64,000 nt of DNA from an uncultured Dokdonia sp. (GCA_947503305.1 CANNDF010000003.1:310001-374000); one strand, 5' to 3'. Positions 46,926 through 56,556 are shown, numbered from the stretch's first letter. Notes: generated from the letters alone by a model not told the origin. Program-made: numbers and translations.

Positions 46926-48548
46926 ATGAAACATACCATCTTATTTTTATTTCTTCTTATAGTCACTACTTCTCAAGCTCAATTTTCGAGGCAAGATACT
47001 TTGAGAGGATCTATTACCCCGCAACGTGCATGGTGGGATATTAATCATTATAATTTATCTGTAGATGTATATCCAGAAGCCAAATCAATTATAGGAACAA
47101 ACATAATTACATATACAGTATTAAAAGAAGGTGTTAATGAGCTACAAGTAGATCTCCAACCTCCTATGGAGATTACATCTATTACGCAGAATGGTAAGTC
47201 TCTGAAAGTCCGTCATGAAGGCAATGCACATTTTATTGAATTAAAAGAAAAGCAACAGAAAGGAACTGTACAACAGGTAACAATAGGTTTTGAAGGAAAA
47301 CCTCGAGAAGCAAAAAATGCGCCATGGGATGGAGGTTTTTCATGGAAAAAAGACTCAAATGGAAATCCATTTATTGCTACTTCTAATCAAGGAATAGGAG
47401 CTAGTATCTGGTGGCCAAACAAAGATCATAGTTATGAAGAAGTAGATAGTCTTGATATGCATATAACAGTTCCTAAAGAATTAGTAGATGTTTCAAATGG
47501 CAGACTCGTAAGTATAGACTCTACGCATACATCTAAAACCTATCACTGGACTGTAAAAAATCCAATTAATAATTATGGCGTAAATCTCAATATTGGCAAT
47601 TACGTACGTTTTTCCGAACAATATGAAGGAGAGAAAGGATCTTTACTTATGGACTATTGGGTGCTTGAAGAAAACATAGAAAAAGCTAAGGAACAATTCA
47701 AGCAAGCTCCCTTAATGATGGAAGCTTTTGAACACTGGTTTGGTCCCTATCCATTTTATGAAGATAGCTTTAAACTAGTAGAAGCTCCCTATTTAGGAAT
47801 GGAACATCAGAGTTCTGTAACATATGGCAATAAGTATAAAAATGGATATTTAGGGAGAGACTTATCACGTACAGGTTGGGGTTTAAAATTTGATTTTATT
47901 ATCATACATGAAGCGGGGCATGAATGGTTTGCAAATAACATTACTCACAAAGATGTTGCCGATATGTGGATACACGAAGGGTTTACTGCGTATTCAGAAA
48001 ACCTCTATTTGGACTACCATTTTGGGAAGGAAGCTTCACGAGAATATGTAATAGGCACAAGAGATAATATACAAAATGACATTCCAATCATAGGGACATA
48101 TAATGTTCATAATGAAGGAAGTAGTGATATGTATTACAAAGGAGCAAATATCCTACATATGCTTCGAACCATTACTCAAAATGATGAAGTCTGGCGAGAA
48201 GTCTTAAGAGGTCTTAATAAAGAATTTTATCATCAAACAGTTACAACACAGCAAGTAGAAGGTTATATTTCGCAAAAGCTAACTAAAGATTTTTCTGCCT
48301 TTTTTGATCAATACTTACGTACTACTAAAATTCCCGTAGTAGAATATTACATAAAACGTAATAAGCTTTCAATACGCTATACAAACACAGTATCAAATTT
48401 TGATATGCCTATCCAAATTGAAGCTCAAGGAGAAATGCAGTGGGTATATCCAACTAATGAATGGAAGACTATTAAAATAGACAGTAAAAAAAGTACTTTG
48501 GTTATTGCAGATGATTTTTATGTCAAAACAAAAAAAGTCACACCTTGA
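46926..48548 (+). CDS. M1 family metallopeptidase, exported
   Basis: 540 aa from the ATG at 46926 (MKHTILFLFLLIV), which gives a signal peptide; the frame start at 46833 overlaps the M28 gene and is rejected. The zinc motif HEAGHEWFANN and distal Glu in WIHEGFTAYSE define gluzincin M1. The exopeptidase motif reads LGMEHQSS (GMEH instead of GAMEN), a variant common in Bacteroidota M1 proteins. It cleaves N-terminal residues from peptides. Its stop codon overlaps the TTG start of the next gene. Confidence 0.93.
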   Translation: MKHTILFLFLLIVTTSQAQFSRQDTLRGSITPQRAWWDINHYNLSVDVYPEAKSIIGTNIITYTVLKEGVNELQVDLQPPMEITSITQNGKSLKVRHEGNAHFIELKEKQQKGTVQQVTIGFEGKPREAKNAPWDGGFSWKKDSNGNPFIATSNQGIGASIWWPNKDHSYEEVDSLDMHITVPKELVDVSNGRLVSIDSTHTSKTYHWTVKNPINNYGVNLNIGNYVRFSEQYEGEKGSLLMDYWVLEENIEKAKEQFKQAPLMMEAFEHWFGPYPFYEDSFKLVEAPYLGMEHQSSVTYGNKYKNGYLGRDLSRTGWGLKFDFIIIHEAGHEWFANNITHKDVADMWIHEGFTAYSENLYLDYHFGKEASREYVIGTRDNIQNDIPIIGTYNVHNEGSSDMYYKGANILHMLRTITQNDEVWREVLRGLNKEFYHQTVTTQQVEGYISQKLTKDFSAFFDQYLRTTKIPVVEYYIKRNKLSIRYTNTVSNFDMPIQIEAQGEMQWVYPTNEWKTIKIDSKKSTLVIADDFYVKTKKVTP

Positions 48549-49354
48549 AAGTTTACTTTCCACAATGGCAAGGGGCCGGAATAGGAAAAGGTATAGAGGT
48601 TGGAGCCAAAACAATACTTAATTATCTAGAGAATCCTGATTTTATAGAAATCCCATTATCTACTATCCCTGCAGGCATAAATGGAGTTCAAAAATATAAT
48701 ATAAATAATTTTGAAGCGATAATAGAGCAATTGAGCTTTTTTAAACAAGAACTCGAAAACAAACACCCTAAAACCATACAGACAATAGGTGGAGATTGTG
48801 GTTTAGAAATTGTACCTGTCTCCTACCTCAATAGTATATATTCCAACTTAGGTGTTATATGGTTTGATGCACATGCAGACATCAATAGACCTTGCGATTC
48901 TGCAAGTTGTAACTTCCATGGAATGCCATTACGCACATTATTAGGTGAAGGAGAATTAAAAATAGAAAAACTATTGTTCAGTAAACTTCGAGATCATCAA
49001 GTTCATTATGTAGGTTTACGGGATATAGATGTTGCAGAACAAGAAAGATTAGATAAAGGGGCAATTTATCACCCTCGATCCTTAGATATTCCAGATTTTA
49101 TTGATACGCTTAAAGCGAAAAGCATCACGCATCTATACCTGCATTTTGACTTTGATTGTTTAGAACCTTCTGACTATGACAAGACCTATTATCAAGTTCA
49201 AAATGGAGTAACTACTACTGAGGCATTATCATGTATTAAAGCCCTTCAAGAACAATTTACAGTAGTTGGTAGTAGTGTATTGGAATCAATAACGACAAAA
49301 CGGGAAGAACTCACTCCCATAGTGCCTATCATAGATGCACTTATGAAACCATAA
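48545..49354 (+). CDS. Arginase/ureohydrolase-family protein with altered first metal motif
   Basis: 269 aa, cytosolic, TTG start overlapping the M1 stop (TTGA). Ureohydrolase metal motifs are present: WFDAHADINRP (DAHAD) and HFDFDCLEPSD (DxD). The first ligand motif reads GGDCG instead of GGDHS, replacing a Mn-binding His by Cys. The protein may be a mononuclear or altered-specificity relative of arginase/formiminoglutamase. Substrate unknown. Confidence 0.85.
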   Translation: MKVYFPQWQGAGIGKGIEVGAKTILNYLENPDFIEIPLSTIPAGINGVQKYNINNFEAIIEQLSFFKQELENKHPKTIQTIGGDCGLEIVPVSYLNSIYSNLGVIWFDAHADINRPCDSASCNFHGMPLRTLLGEGELKIEKLLFSKLRDHQVHYVGLRDIDVAEQERLDKGAIYHPRSLDIPDFIDTLKAKSITHLYLHFDFDCLEPSDYDKTYYQVQNGVTTTEALSCIKALQEQFTVVGSSVLESITTKREELTPIVPIIDALMKP

Positions 49355-49358
49355 CAGT

Positions 49359-50135
49359 ATGCAAAATCTATTCCTTATTGCAGTATGTTTGCTCTGTCTG
49401 AGTAGCTGCAATCCCAATGCAGAAAATCCTCCTCAAAAAACAAAGAATGAAGTCCTAATTTTAGGGACGATCCATGGAGGTCACCTTACAGATACCTTAT
49501 ACAATACTGCATATTTAGAAAAACTAATTCGTGATATAGACCCAGACTATATCCTTGCCGAAATCCCTCCTAATCGTATGAAAGCTGCGATGGACGGTTT
49601 TATAAGAGATGATAGTATTTCAGAACCCAGAGTACGACGTTTTCCCGAATATGTAGATGTTGTTTTCCCACTAACGAAAGATATGGATTTTGAAATCATT
49701 CCTACCGCAGGTTGGACACGAATTATGGCTGATGAGCGTAGTGCAAAACTCCGAGCCATCAGTAAAGATACTAGTCGTATCGAAGATTGGAATGCATATA
49801 CCATTGCCAATAGAAAATCAGATTCGATATACAAAGCAACTGGAAAAGTAAATGACCCTTATTTCATTCATACAGATGCTTATGATGATATACAAGATAT
49901 AAGTTTACAAACGTATAACAGATTATTTAATGAAGAGCTCGCTTTAGGAGGGTGGGAAAATATTAATATTGCACACTATTGGAATATAGAAAAAGCTCTT
50001 GAAAAATATCGATATCAAGGAAAACGTTTTTTAATCATCTATGGAGCTGGTCATAAAGGGTGGTTTAAACGTCAATTGAAAAAAAGAGAGGATATAGAAT
50101 TATTAATGATGAAACCATTTTTAGATAATATATAA
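49359..50135 (+). CDS. TraB/DUF5694-like lipoprotein
   Basis: 258 aa with a lipoprotein signal (CLSSC, Cys ~17). It contains VLILGTIHGGH near residue 32, DYILAEIPPNRM, and LIIYGAGHKGWF near the end. These GxxHxxH/E/GxxH elements resemble the TraB/TIKI and DUF5694 families, in which they are putative metal-binding sites. It starts 4 bp after the arginase-like gene, so it is the last gene of the rightward unit. Function unknown. Confidence 0.75.
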   Translation: MQNLFLIAVCLLCLSSCNPNAENPPQKTKNEVLILGTIHGGHLTDTLYNTAYLEKLIRDIDPDYILAEIPPNRMKAAMDGFIRDDSISEPRVRRFPEYVDVVFPLTKDMDFEIIPTAGWTRIMADERSAKLRAISKDTSRIEDWNAYTIANRKSDSIYKATGKVNDPYFIHTDAYDDIQDISLQTYNRLFNEELALGGWENINIAHYWNIEKALEKYRYQGKRFLIIYGAGHKGWFKRQLKKREDIELLMMKPFLDNI

Positions 50136-50147
50136 GAACTGATATAT

Positions 50148-50426
50148 TTACTTTTTTATCTCATACCATAACTCTACCATTCCATCCTTATATGCTGTCA
50201 CATCTTTTAGATGTAGATGTTCTTTTGTACCGATATAATCAAAAAATAATAGTCCATCTCCTAAAATAACTGGCATAATAGATACTATAATATCATCAGC
50301 TAGTTTCAAACGAATACATCCTTTCGTAAGCATAGCACCTCCTACAAACCATATGTTTTTATAGGTTAATTTTAATTGGTCATTAATGAGTTTATGGAGA
50401 TGCTCATTATTAACATTCATTAACAC
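50148..50426 (-). pseudogene. C-terminal remnant of a dihydrofolate-reductase/RibD-type protein
   Basis: 92-aa frame covers only the second half of the DHFR-like fold: WFVGGAMLTKGCIRL, then IVSIMPVILGDGLLFFD, ending VELWYEIKK. The N-terminal half, with the substrate site, is missing and a stop codon sits immediately upstream of the GTG. No matching N-terminal half is found upstream, so this is a truncated gene fragment. The rightward alpha/beta-hydrolase gene begins just beyond. Confidence 0.75.
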
Positions 50427-50481
50427 TCAATAACTAATCAATATCATAAATAATATGATTTTTGAAAAAAACATATCAATT

Positions 50482-51594
50482 ATGAAGTTAAAATTTATAG
50501 TGCTCATATTTATTATGAGCTTTTTAAAGGGTTATTCCCAAGATTTAAAAAAATGTCGAGCTATTATTAATCTTATAGAACAATCAGTCAATGAAGGGTC
50601 TGATGAGAAGATTGAGTCGTATTTAGCAAGTGATTTTAGTATCGCAAATCAATCGGGGCCTTTTGCTCGCGTAATTCTTAAACAAATGCTACCACAATTA
50701 GGAGTTACTATTATAAGTAGTAAAGAACTAGATGTTACTACAGATGATGATGTTGCAACTTTCAAATATCTTAATACATTCAAGAATAAAGGAGTGGTTG
50801 AAGGCACGTATACGTTCAATAAAAATAATGAAATAGCGTCCATTGAAATTTTTAAAATGATAGTTGATAGTAGTACTCAAGAAGAGGAAGAAGAAGATCC
50901 AGAGATAAAGGTAAAAACATCCAATATTCAAAAAGTTGAATTCTATGCAAATGATGGATTAAAAGTTAGCGGAAATTTATATGAAATTGATTCTGACCTA
51001 CCTGTAATTTTACTTTGTCATATGGCAAACAGGAATAAATCTGAATATAATGAGATAGCAAAAGAATTTAATCGTTTAGGGTATAAATGCCTAGCAATTG
51101 ATCAAAGGTCGGGAGGTTCAAATTTTGGAGGGACAAATGAAACTAATATAAGGGCTAAATCAAAAAAAATTGGGACAGAATATCTAGATGCAAAGCCAGA
51201 TATACAAGCTGCAATTGATTACTTATACAATACATATAATACCAAAGTAATCTTATTAGGAAGTTCATACTCTTCTGGATTAGCTTTGTTTGAAGCACTT
51301 GAAAATGATAAGCTAAAAGCAGTAATATCTATGAGTCCTAATGATTATTATGGGGGTAGTGTTCCATCTTTAGAATCAGTTATTCCTAAAATAAACATCC
51401 CTTATTTTATCACAGCGAGTAAACAAGAGGCAAAAAATATAGAGCATTTTTTTAATGATATAGAATTATCATCCACAAAAATGTTTTTTGAGCCAGAAGT
51501 CAATGGCATGCATGGATCAATGTCGCTTTTAAAATCTACACAAGGTAGTGAGAGCTATTGGAAAGCTATTGAAACTTTCCTATCAAAAATTTAG
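50482..51594 (+). CDS. Exported alpha/beta-hydrolase with N-terminal NTF2-like domain
   Basis: About 370 aa from the ATG at 50482 (MKLKFIVLIFIM), which gives a signal peptide ending KGYSQ. Residues ~20-125 resemble a small NTF2-like domain, then an acidic linker (TQEEEEEDPEIK). An alpha/beta-hydrolase domain follows with a nucleophile elbow in LLGSSYSSGLA, oxyanion-side LLCHMANRNKSEY and a late His in GMHGSMSLL. This resembles dienelactone-hydrolase-like enzymes. Substrate unknown. Stands alone, convergent with the Reg_prop gene. Confidence 0.8.
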   Translation: MKLKFIVLIFIMSFLKGYSQDLKKCRAIINLIEQSVNEGSDEKIESYLASDFSIANQSGPFARVILKQMLPQLGVTIISSKELDVTTDDDVATFKYLNTFKNKGVVEGTYTFNKNNEIASIEIFKMIVDSSTQEEEEEDPEIKVKTSNIQKVEFYANDGLKVSGNLYEIDSDLPVILLCHMANRNKSEYNEIAKEFNRLGYKCLAIDQRSGGSNFGGTNETNIRAKSKKIGTEYLDAKPDIQAAIDYLYNTYNTKVILLGSSYSSGLALFEALENDKLKAVISMSPNDYYGGSVPSLESVIPKINIPYFITASKQEAKNIEHFFNDIELSSTKMFFEPEVNGMHGSMSLLKSTQGSESYWKAIETFLSKI

Positions 51595-51609
51595 TGAGCA
51601 GTAAAAACA

Positions 51610-52728
51610 TTAGTAATTTCTCCAAGGCCCATCCATAGTAGTAAGGTGAGAAAAAGTCCCCCCTTTATAAAGAAAAAGTCCTCGCCAGCCTCCAAGCCAT
51701 AGTTGTCCATCATTATCTTCAAAAATGCATTGTATTCCTCCGCTTGTAACTCCTTGTTCTGTATAAAAATTAGTAAAAGATTGCCCATCATAGCGGTATA
51801 CACCAACACCTTCTGCAGGAAACCATATATTGCCATTGCGATCTTCATATATACTCCAAACCTCCATACCATCTATAACATTGTCTTTTGTATAATTGGT
51901 AAATGACTTTCCATCATACCGACTTATTCCTCCAAAATGAGTAGCAAACCAGATAGTCCCATCTTTTGCTTCTAAAATACTATTTACAGAATTATCACTA
52001 AGCCCATCTTTTTCAGATATATTTGATAGTGATACTCCATCATAGATATACGCACCATTATTAGTTCCAAACCACATATTACCACTACTATCTTCCATAA
52101 TACAATGAACAATTCTTGCGCTTGTAACTCCTCTTCTATAATCAGGCTGGGATGTAGGAATATCAAATGTTGTAAATTCTTTACCATCAAAACGATTTAC
52201 TCCCCCTAAAGTTCCAATCCATATAATTCCCTTACTATCAATAAATAGGCTCCATACATCATTATGAGAAAGCCCCTCCTTTTCTGTATAATTAATAAAT
52301 GATTCCCCATTAAATTTGGTTATTCCCCCTGTTGTAGCAAACCAGACATCACCCTCTCTATCTTCTACAATCCCTCGAACTGCCCAACCTCCAAAGCCCT
52401 CTTTTTCAGAAAAATAGTCCAAAGATTTTCCATCAAAACGTATCACTCCATCACCATTGGTTCCAAACCATAAATTCCCCTTTTTATCATGAAAAATTCT
52501 ACGTACAAATTCACTTACAGGAGGTGGCGTAAGTAGAGAATACTCATCTTTTACTGCCGTATTTTTTAACGGGTCTTTTGAAGCTATTTCTAAATCAATA
52601 ACCATATTTTCAGGTGAATTCTTATTTTCTCCTTTATTACATGATGTAATGCATATCGAACATATAATTAGTAAGAAATAGATAAAGGACTCCTCTAGGC
52701 ATTTCTCTAAAATCACTATTCTTCTCAT
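51610..52728 (-). CDS. Stand-alone Reg_prop (two-component-type) beta-propeller lipoprotein
   Basis: 372 aa with a lipoprotein signal (ICITSC, Cys ~30). It contains at least seven Reg_prop repeats of the form GNLWFGTNGDGVIRFDGK. These blades usually form the periplasmic sensor of hybrid two-component systems, but here neither TM helix nor kinase is fused and no kinase gene adjoins. It may be a surface binding protein or an orphan sensor module. Confidence 0.85.
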   Translation of the reverse strand: MRRIVILEKCLEESFIYFLLIICSICITSCNKGENKNSPENMVIDLEIASKDPLKNTAVKDEYSLLTPPPVSEFVRRIFHDKKGNLWFGTNGDGVIRFDGKSLDYFSEKEGFGGWAVRGIVEDREGDVWFATTGGITKFNGESFINYTEKEGLSHNDVWSLFIDSKGIIWIGTLGGVNRFDGKEFTTFDIPTSQPDYRRGVTSARIVHCIMEDSSGNMWFGTNNGAYIYDGVSLSNISEKDGLSDNSVNSILEAKDGTIWFATHFGGISRYDGKSFTNYTKDNVIDGMEVWSIYEDRNGNIWFPAEGVGVYRYDGQSFTNFYTEQGVTSGGIQCIFEDNDGQLWLGGWRGLFLYKGGTFSHLTTMDGPWRNY

Positions 52729-52928
52729 ACGGTTATTTTTATTTTCTCCATGTCATAAGAGCTACTATTATTCGATTAAAATTGACTTAAAAAATCATTT
52801 TATGTCTCATAAATGTATTAAAAAAACGCAAGTTTTAATGATTCGTATTTTATACGGTTAGATCATTAATAGAAATTGCTTGAAGAAGTGTTTTTGTTAT
52901 AAAAGAACTAAAAATAGTTGCAAAAACT

Positions 52929-53609
52929 TTAAAATAATTGTTGGACCCAATCAGAAATAATATGATCTCTATTCAAATAAATAAGTGTGACCCCTACTGT
53001 ATCAAATAATCCATGTATTAAAACAAGTAGTAATAAATTATTCCGATTTTTATTAAATATCAATGAAATAAAGAACGACCATAAAAAGCTACCTATTATC
53101 CCTGCTGTTCCTTGGTATCCATGAGATACCCCAAAATAAATTGATGTAATTATAGCAGAAAGTAACCAAGATCTATTTGTATTACCCAATAACTCTGCTA
53201 ATGCTTTCATATAATAACCCCGAAATAGAAACTCTTCTCCAAAAGCAGCAAATATCCATACTACAGCCATTAATGCAATATATCCCCCTAAGTTCCCTCG
53301 TATATCATCTATGGATGATAGATCAAAATCTCCAAAATATGATAGTAAAATAGGGTCAATTACTATATAAAATGCAACTAGAAATAATAACGTTAGAAAT
53401 ATACTTTTTAAAGCTGTCTTTACACTAACTCTCTTTTCTATCCCAAATCTCGACCAATCAAAATCACTTCCCGATAAAATTAGAAAAGCCACACTTAATC
53501 CAGAAAAAAAGACAAAATTTCTATCAATAAAACCAAACAATGGTGTAATTAACATTGTAAAAACCACTGTATAGGGCTTTGTTAAATAATAATAAATTTT
53601 AGACTTCAT
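52929..53609 (-). CDS. CPBP family intramembrane glutamic endopeptidase
   Basis: 226 aa with about seven TM segments. The ABI/CPBP motifs are FGEEFLFRGYYMKAL (EExxxR), FGVSHGYQG (FxxxH) and LIHGLFDTVGV (HxxxD). Bacterial members process membrane proteins or prenylated peptides, or confer immunity to bacteriocins. No bacteriocin gene is nearby. Stands alone. Confidence 0.9.
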   Translation of the reverse strand: MKSKIYYYLTKPYTVVFTMLITPLFGFIDRNFVFFSGLSVAFLILSGSDFDWSRFGIEKRVSVKTALKSIFLTLLFLVAFYIVIDPILLSYFGDFDLSSIDDIRGNLGGYIALMAVVWIFAAFGEEFLFRGYYMKALAELLGNTNRSWLLSAIITSIYFGVSHGYQGTAGIIGSFLWSFFISLIFNKNRNNLLLLVLIHGLFDTVGVTLIYLNRDHIISDWVQQLF

Positions 53610-53844
53610 TTTATATTTGATATTAATTAAACATGCCCGTAAAAATATTTCTTGCTTATTTTGAAATAAAAAAAATGTGATGAGTTCTACTCTTTTAGGG
53701 ATATATCGTTAAAACTAGTAGTACATACTATACTATCACAGACTTCATCATATCGTTATCAAATAGTCCAATTTATTCTTATAATGCTAGCCTTTCTGGT
53801 TTTAAATACAGTTATATCTAAAAAACTGTGTTATAGTTTTCAGT

Positions 53845-53871
53845 GTATACATATTTCGAATGTATATATTT
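53845..53871 (+). promoter_or_regulatory. ADH gene promoter with overlapping operator-like dyad
   Basis: A TATACAT-N7-ATGTATA inverted repeat (53845-53865) overlaps a perfect -7 box TATATTTG (53864-53871), 35 bp before the ATG at 53907. The overlap suggests that a dimeric repressor or activator binds there. No -33 TTG was found, and no regulator gene adjoins. Confidence 0.5.
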
Positions 53872-53906
53872 GAATAGCACACTAATTTGATTAAAAATTG
53901 TGATCA

Positions 53907-54947
53907 ATGAAAGCACTTATATATGAAACATTTCAAGGGGTATTAAATATTCAAAATGTTCCAGATCCTTCCCCAAAAGATCATGGAGTAATCATAAAGG
54001 TTAAAGCCACTGGGCTTTGCCGAAGTGATTGGCATGGGTGGATGGGGCATGATCCAGACATTAAACTCCCACATATCCCAGGACATGAACTTGCTGGAAC
54101 AATAGAAGCAATCGGGAAAAATGTAAAAGGATTTACTATTGGAGAACGTGTAACAGTACCTTTTGTATGTGGTTGTGGGAGCTGTGGACAATGTATTTCT
54201 GGGAACCATCAAGTATGTGACCTACAATCCCAACCAGGATTTACTCATTGGGGCTCTTTTGCAGAGTATGTTGCTATAGACTATGCATCTACTAATCTTG
54301 TCAAACTCCCAGAAACTATTACCGATAGTACAGCAGCTACATTAGGATGCAGGTTTATTACAGCCTATAGAGCAGTGATTGATCAAGGCGATTTACGAGG
54401 TGGACAATATATAGCTATTCATGGTTGCGGAGGTGTTGGTTTATCAGCAATTATGATTGCCAGTGCTATAGGAGCACAAGTGATCGCGATAGATATTAAT
54501 GAGAATACATTAACCTATGCTAAACACCTTGGAGCTACTCATACGATTAATGCCACTCATAAAAAGGATGTTAGTACTCAAATTAAACAACTTACACATG
54601 GAGGTGCTCATGTATCTATAGATGCTTTGGGGAGTGCAACTACATGTTTTAATTCTGTCTCATGTCTTCGAAAACGAGGAAAGCATATTCAGGTAGGTTT
54701 AATGACTGGAGATCATAAACACCCCAAAGTACCTATGGATCGTATTCTATCTGATGAGTTAGAAATCATTGGAAGTCACGGAATGCAAGCCTATAGATAT
54801 CCAGAAATGCTTGCTATGATAAAAAATGGAACCCTACAACCCCAAAAACTTATTGAACGTACGATCTCACTAGAAGATGCTATCACAGAACTTCCTGCAA
54901 TGGATAATTTTAAGAACAAAGGAGTACTGGTTATCAATCAGTTTTAA
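53907..54947 (+). CDS. Zinc-dependent alcohol dehydrogenase
   Basis: 346 aa, MDR superfamily. Catalytic zinc ligands are in [10 protein letters not shown] and PGHELAG. Structural zinc Cys cluster is in [17 protein letters not shown]. The Rossmann motif is [19 protein letters not shown] followed by VIAIDIN (acidic residue, NAD-type preference). It oxidises alcohols or reduces aldehydes in the cytosol; substrate unknown. Controlled by the dyad/promoter just upstream. Confidence 0.93.
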   Translation: MKALIYETFQGVLNIQNVPDPSPKDHGVIIKVKATGLCRSDWHGWMGHDPDIKLPHIPGHELAGTIEAIGKNVKGFTIGERVTVPFVCGCGSCGQCISGNHQVCDLQSQPGFTHWGSFAEYVAIDYASTNLVKLPETITDSTAATLGCRFITAYRAVIDQGDLRGGQYIAIHGCGGVGLSAIMIASAIGAQVIAIDINENTLTYAKHLGATHTINATHKKDVSTQIKQLTHGGAHVSIDALGSATTCFNSVSCLRKRGKHIQVGLMTGDHKHPKVPMDRILSDELEIIGSHGMQAYRYPEMLAMIKNGTLQPQKLIERTISLEDAITELPAMDNFKNKGVLVINQF

Positions 54948-55069
54948 TTTACTTTTATCCATTTGACAGTTCTATTTCCTTGATCTATGACCATAGTCGT
55001 TACTATACCATTACTATCTTTTACAAATTTATATAAATGATGACACTGTCTTCTAGATTGAAAACTCAT
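54944..55069 (-). pseudogene. Short C-terminal remnant of a decayed gene
   Basis: 41-aa frame containing YKFVKDSNGIVTTMVIDQGN followed by RTVKWIKVN. It resembles the strand-turn-strand tail (FVKDxxGxVTxxxxxQGG) at the end of many Bacteroidota exported hydrolases, including serine hydrolases with a C-terminal lipocalin-like domain. Upstream frames contain stops, so only the end survives. It overlaps the ADH stop by 4 bp. Confidence 0.4.
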
Positions 55070-55164
55070 TTCAGAAATGGATTTTGAAGTAATTAATTAG
55101 AATTCAAAGCCATCTAAGCATATGCCTTTATACAAAGTTAGCAATTCATATAAAAGAAATAAAG

Positions 55165-55740
55165 CTACTTATATGAAGCTGTAATAAGATTATCTAAGAT
55201 CTCTCGCACACTATCGCTATTCCAGTCTTTTGCACCTTGTTCTTTGATTACAATATTTCCCGTTTTATCAATCACATAATTGGTAGGGATTGATTTTTCA
55301 TATAATATTTCAGGGGTATTCATTTTAGGAAACACAGCTGGGATGTTCAATTGTTTTTTTTCTAGAAAACGCTTTACGACTTCTGGATCTTCTTGAGTAA
55401 TTAGAACAAAATCTACTCTATTCCCATAATCTGCGTATAATTGGGCGATGCTAGGCAATTCTGCAATACAAGGCGGGCACCAAGTAGCCCAATAGCTTAT
55501 AAATGTAACCTTACCTTGTCCAATATTTGCCTCACGAGCAACACCATCAATAGATGAAAGTTTATATGTAAAAGGTGGGAGTTGGGTTTGGTCCGCTTTC
55601 GCGAAAGCAGAAGGCGAAAATATAGATACACTTAATTGATGAAGTGCAATTTGGATGGGTTTCCGTGTCTGCGGAATAATCATCAACGCAATAAGAATAA
55701 TAAAAAGGAGGTTAGAAAGCTTAAATTTTTTCTTTTTCAT
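55165..55740 (-). CDS. TlpA-like thioredoxin-fold protein, membrane-anchored
   Basis: 191 aa with an N-terminal TM anchor (~10-25). The redox motif WCPPC lies in SYWATWCPPCIAELP, with cis-Pro in KSIPTNYVIDK. TlpA/ResA proteins reduce disulfides in the periplasm, for example during cytochrome c maturation. A palindrome copy encodes AFAKA in the linker after the anchor. It lies downstream of the Crp/Fnr gene, same direction. Confidence 0.9.
   Translation of the reverse strand: MKKKKFKLSNLLFIILIALMIIPQTRKPIQIALHQLSVSIFSPSAFAKADQTQLPPFTYKLSSIDGVAREANIGQGKVTFISYWATWCPPCIAELPSIAQLYADYGNRVDFVLITQEDPEVVKRFLEKKQLNIPAVFPKMNTPEILYEKSIPTNYVIDKTGNIVIKEQGAKDWNSDSVREILDNLITASYK
55595..55608. repeat. Palindrome GCTTTCGCGAAAGC, copy 9 (in TlpA-like gene)
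   Basis: Perfect copy in a minus-strand gene, again in the frame that reads AFAKA (the palindrome reads the same on both strands). Confidence 0.95.
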
Positions 55741-55783
55741 AATAACACTTCATAGACTGGAAAGTTACAATAACTATACTATA

Positions 55784-56449
55784 TTATTCAATTTTGATTC
55801 GTATTTCGTTTCTATTAAAATCTATAAATTTATCAGACTTTAATTCATTCATAATGATATTTAATGTTGGGCGTGAAGTTCCAATTAAGGATGCTATATC
55901 TTTTTGAGTATACGGATGCTTTATAATAGTATCTCCCGTTTTGGGACAACAGTAACCATACTCATCTTCAAGCTCTTTAAGAAACTCTTTTACGCGAGTT
56001 TTTGTATCCTTAAAGAGTAGAAGTTCTAAGCGTCTTTCTAATTTTTTAATGCGCAACCCTAAAAACTTATAAATTTTTAGGCTAAATGGATGATTATCAC
56101 GCATTAATTCCTGTATCGTCCTTACAGGAACTGGACATATCGTTGTATGATGATCTATAGATTGTGCAAACTCTGTGTGTGTTTCCTGTCCTAAAATAGC
56201 TTTCTCACCAAACATTTCTCCCTTTGTTAGAATAGCTTTAATGATCTCTTCCCCATCTTCCCCATAATACCCAAGTTTTACCTTCCCTTTTTCTATAAGG
56301 TACACTTTATTAGCCTCATCTTTCTGAAAATAGATATAGGCTTGTTTTTGATAATGATTAAAGTGATGTTTCTTTTTGTAGCGTTTTAATTTATGGGGAC
56401 AGAGAATCCCGAATACATTTACATCTTCAAGAAACCATATTTTTGCCAT
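55784..56449 (-). CDS. Crp/Fnr-family transcriptional regulator
   Basis: 221 aa. The N-terminal effector domain has KDEANKVYLIEKGKVKLGYY and KGEMFGEKAILGQ. A helix rich in leucines (LRIKKLERRLELLLF) provides dimerisation. The winged helix contains TQKDIASLIGTSRPTLNIIM. The N-terminus lacks the Cys cluster of oxygen-sensing Fnr (the Cys17 of ILCPHK is isolated). It is followed by the TlpA-like gene 44 bp downstream in the same direction; targets unknown. Confidence 0.9.
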   Translation of the reverse strand: MAKIWFLEDVNVFGILCPHKLKRYKKKHHFNHYQKQAYIYFQKDEANKVYLIEKGKVKLGYYGEDGEEIIKAILTKGEMFGEKAILGQETHTEFAQSIDHHTTICPVPVRTIQELMRDNHPFSLKIYKFLGLRIKKLERRLELLLFKDTKTRVKEFLKELEDEYGYCCPKTGDTIIKHPYTQKDIASLIGTSRPTLNIIMNELKSDKFIDFNRNEIRIKIE

Positions 56450-56500
56450 TGTAGATAGGGGTGGTTCCTAAACCTGTCGTAATTACTGGTTATTTCTTAC

Positions 56501-56533
56501 AAAAAAAGCGATCAAAAATGATCGCTTTTTTTT
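56501..56533. terminator. Rho-independent terminator after aconitase
   Basis: 14-bp stem with A/T-run flanks (core AGCGATCA/TGATCGCT), AAAA loop, usable on the minus strand for the aconitase gene; the mirrored A-run also fits the plus strand. Confidence 0.88.
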
Positions 56534-56556
56534 GTAGAACATATTCTATTTTTAAA

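Noticed and set aside
51591-51872. 93-aa leftward frame in the Reg_prop gene
   Set aside because: It is a shadow frame within the repeated propeller coding sequence and has no domain or start context.
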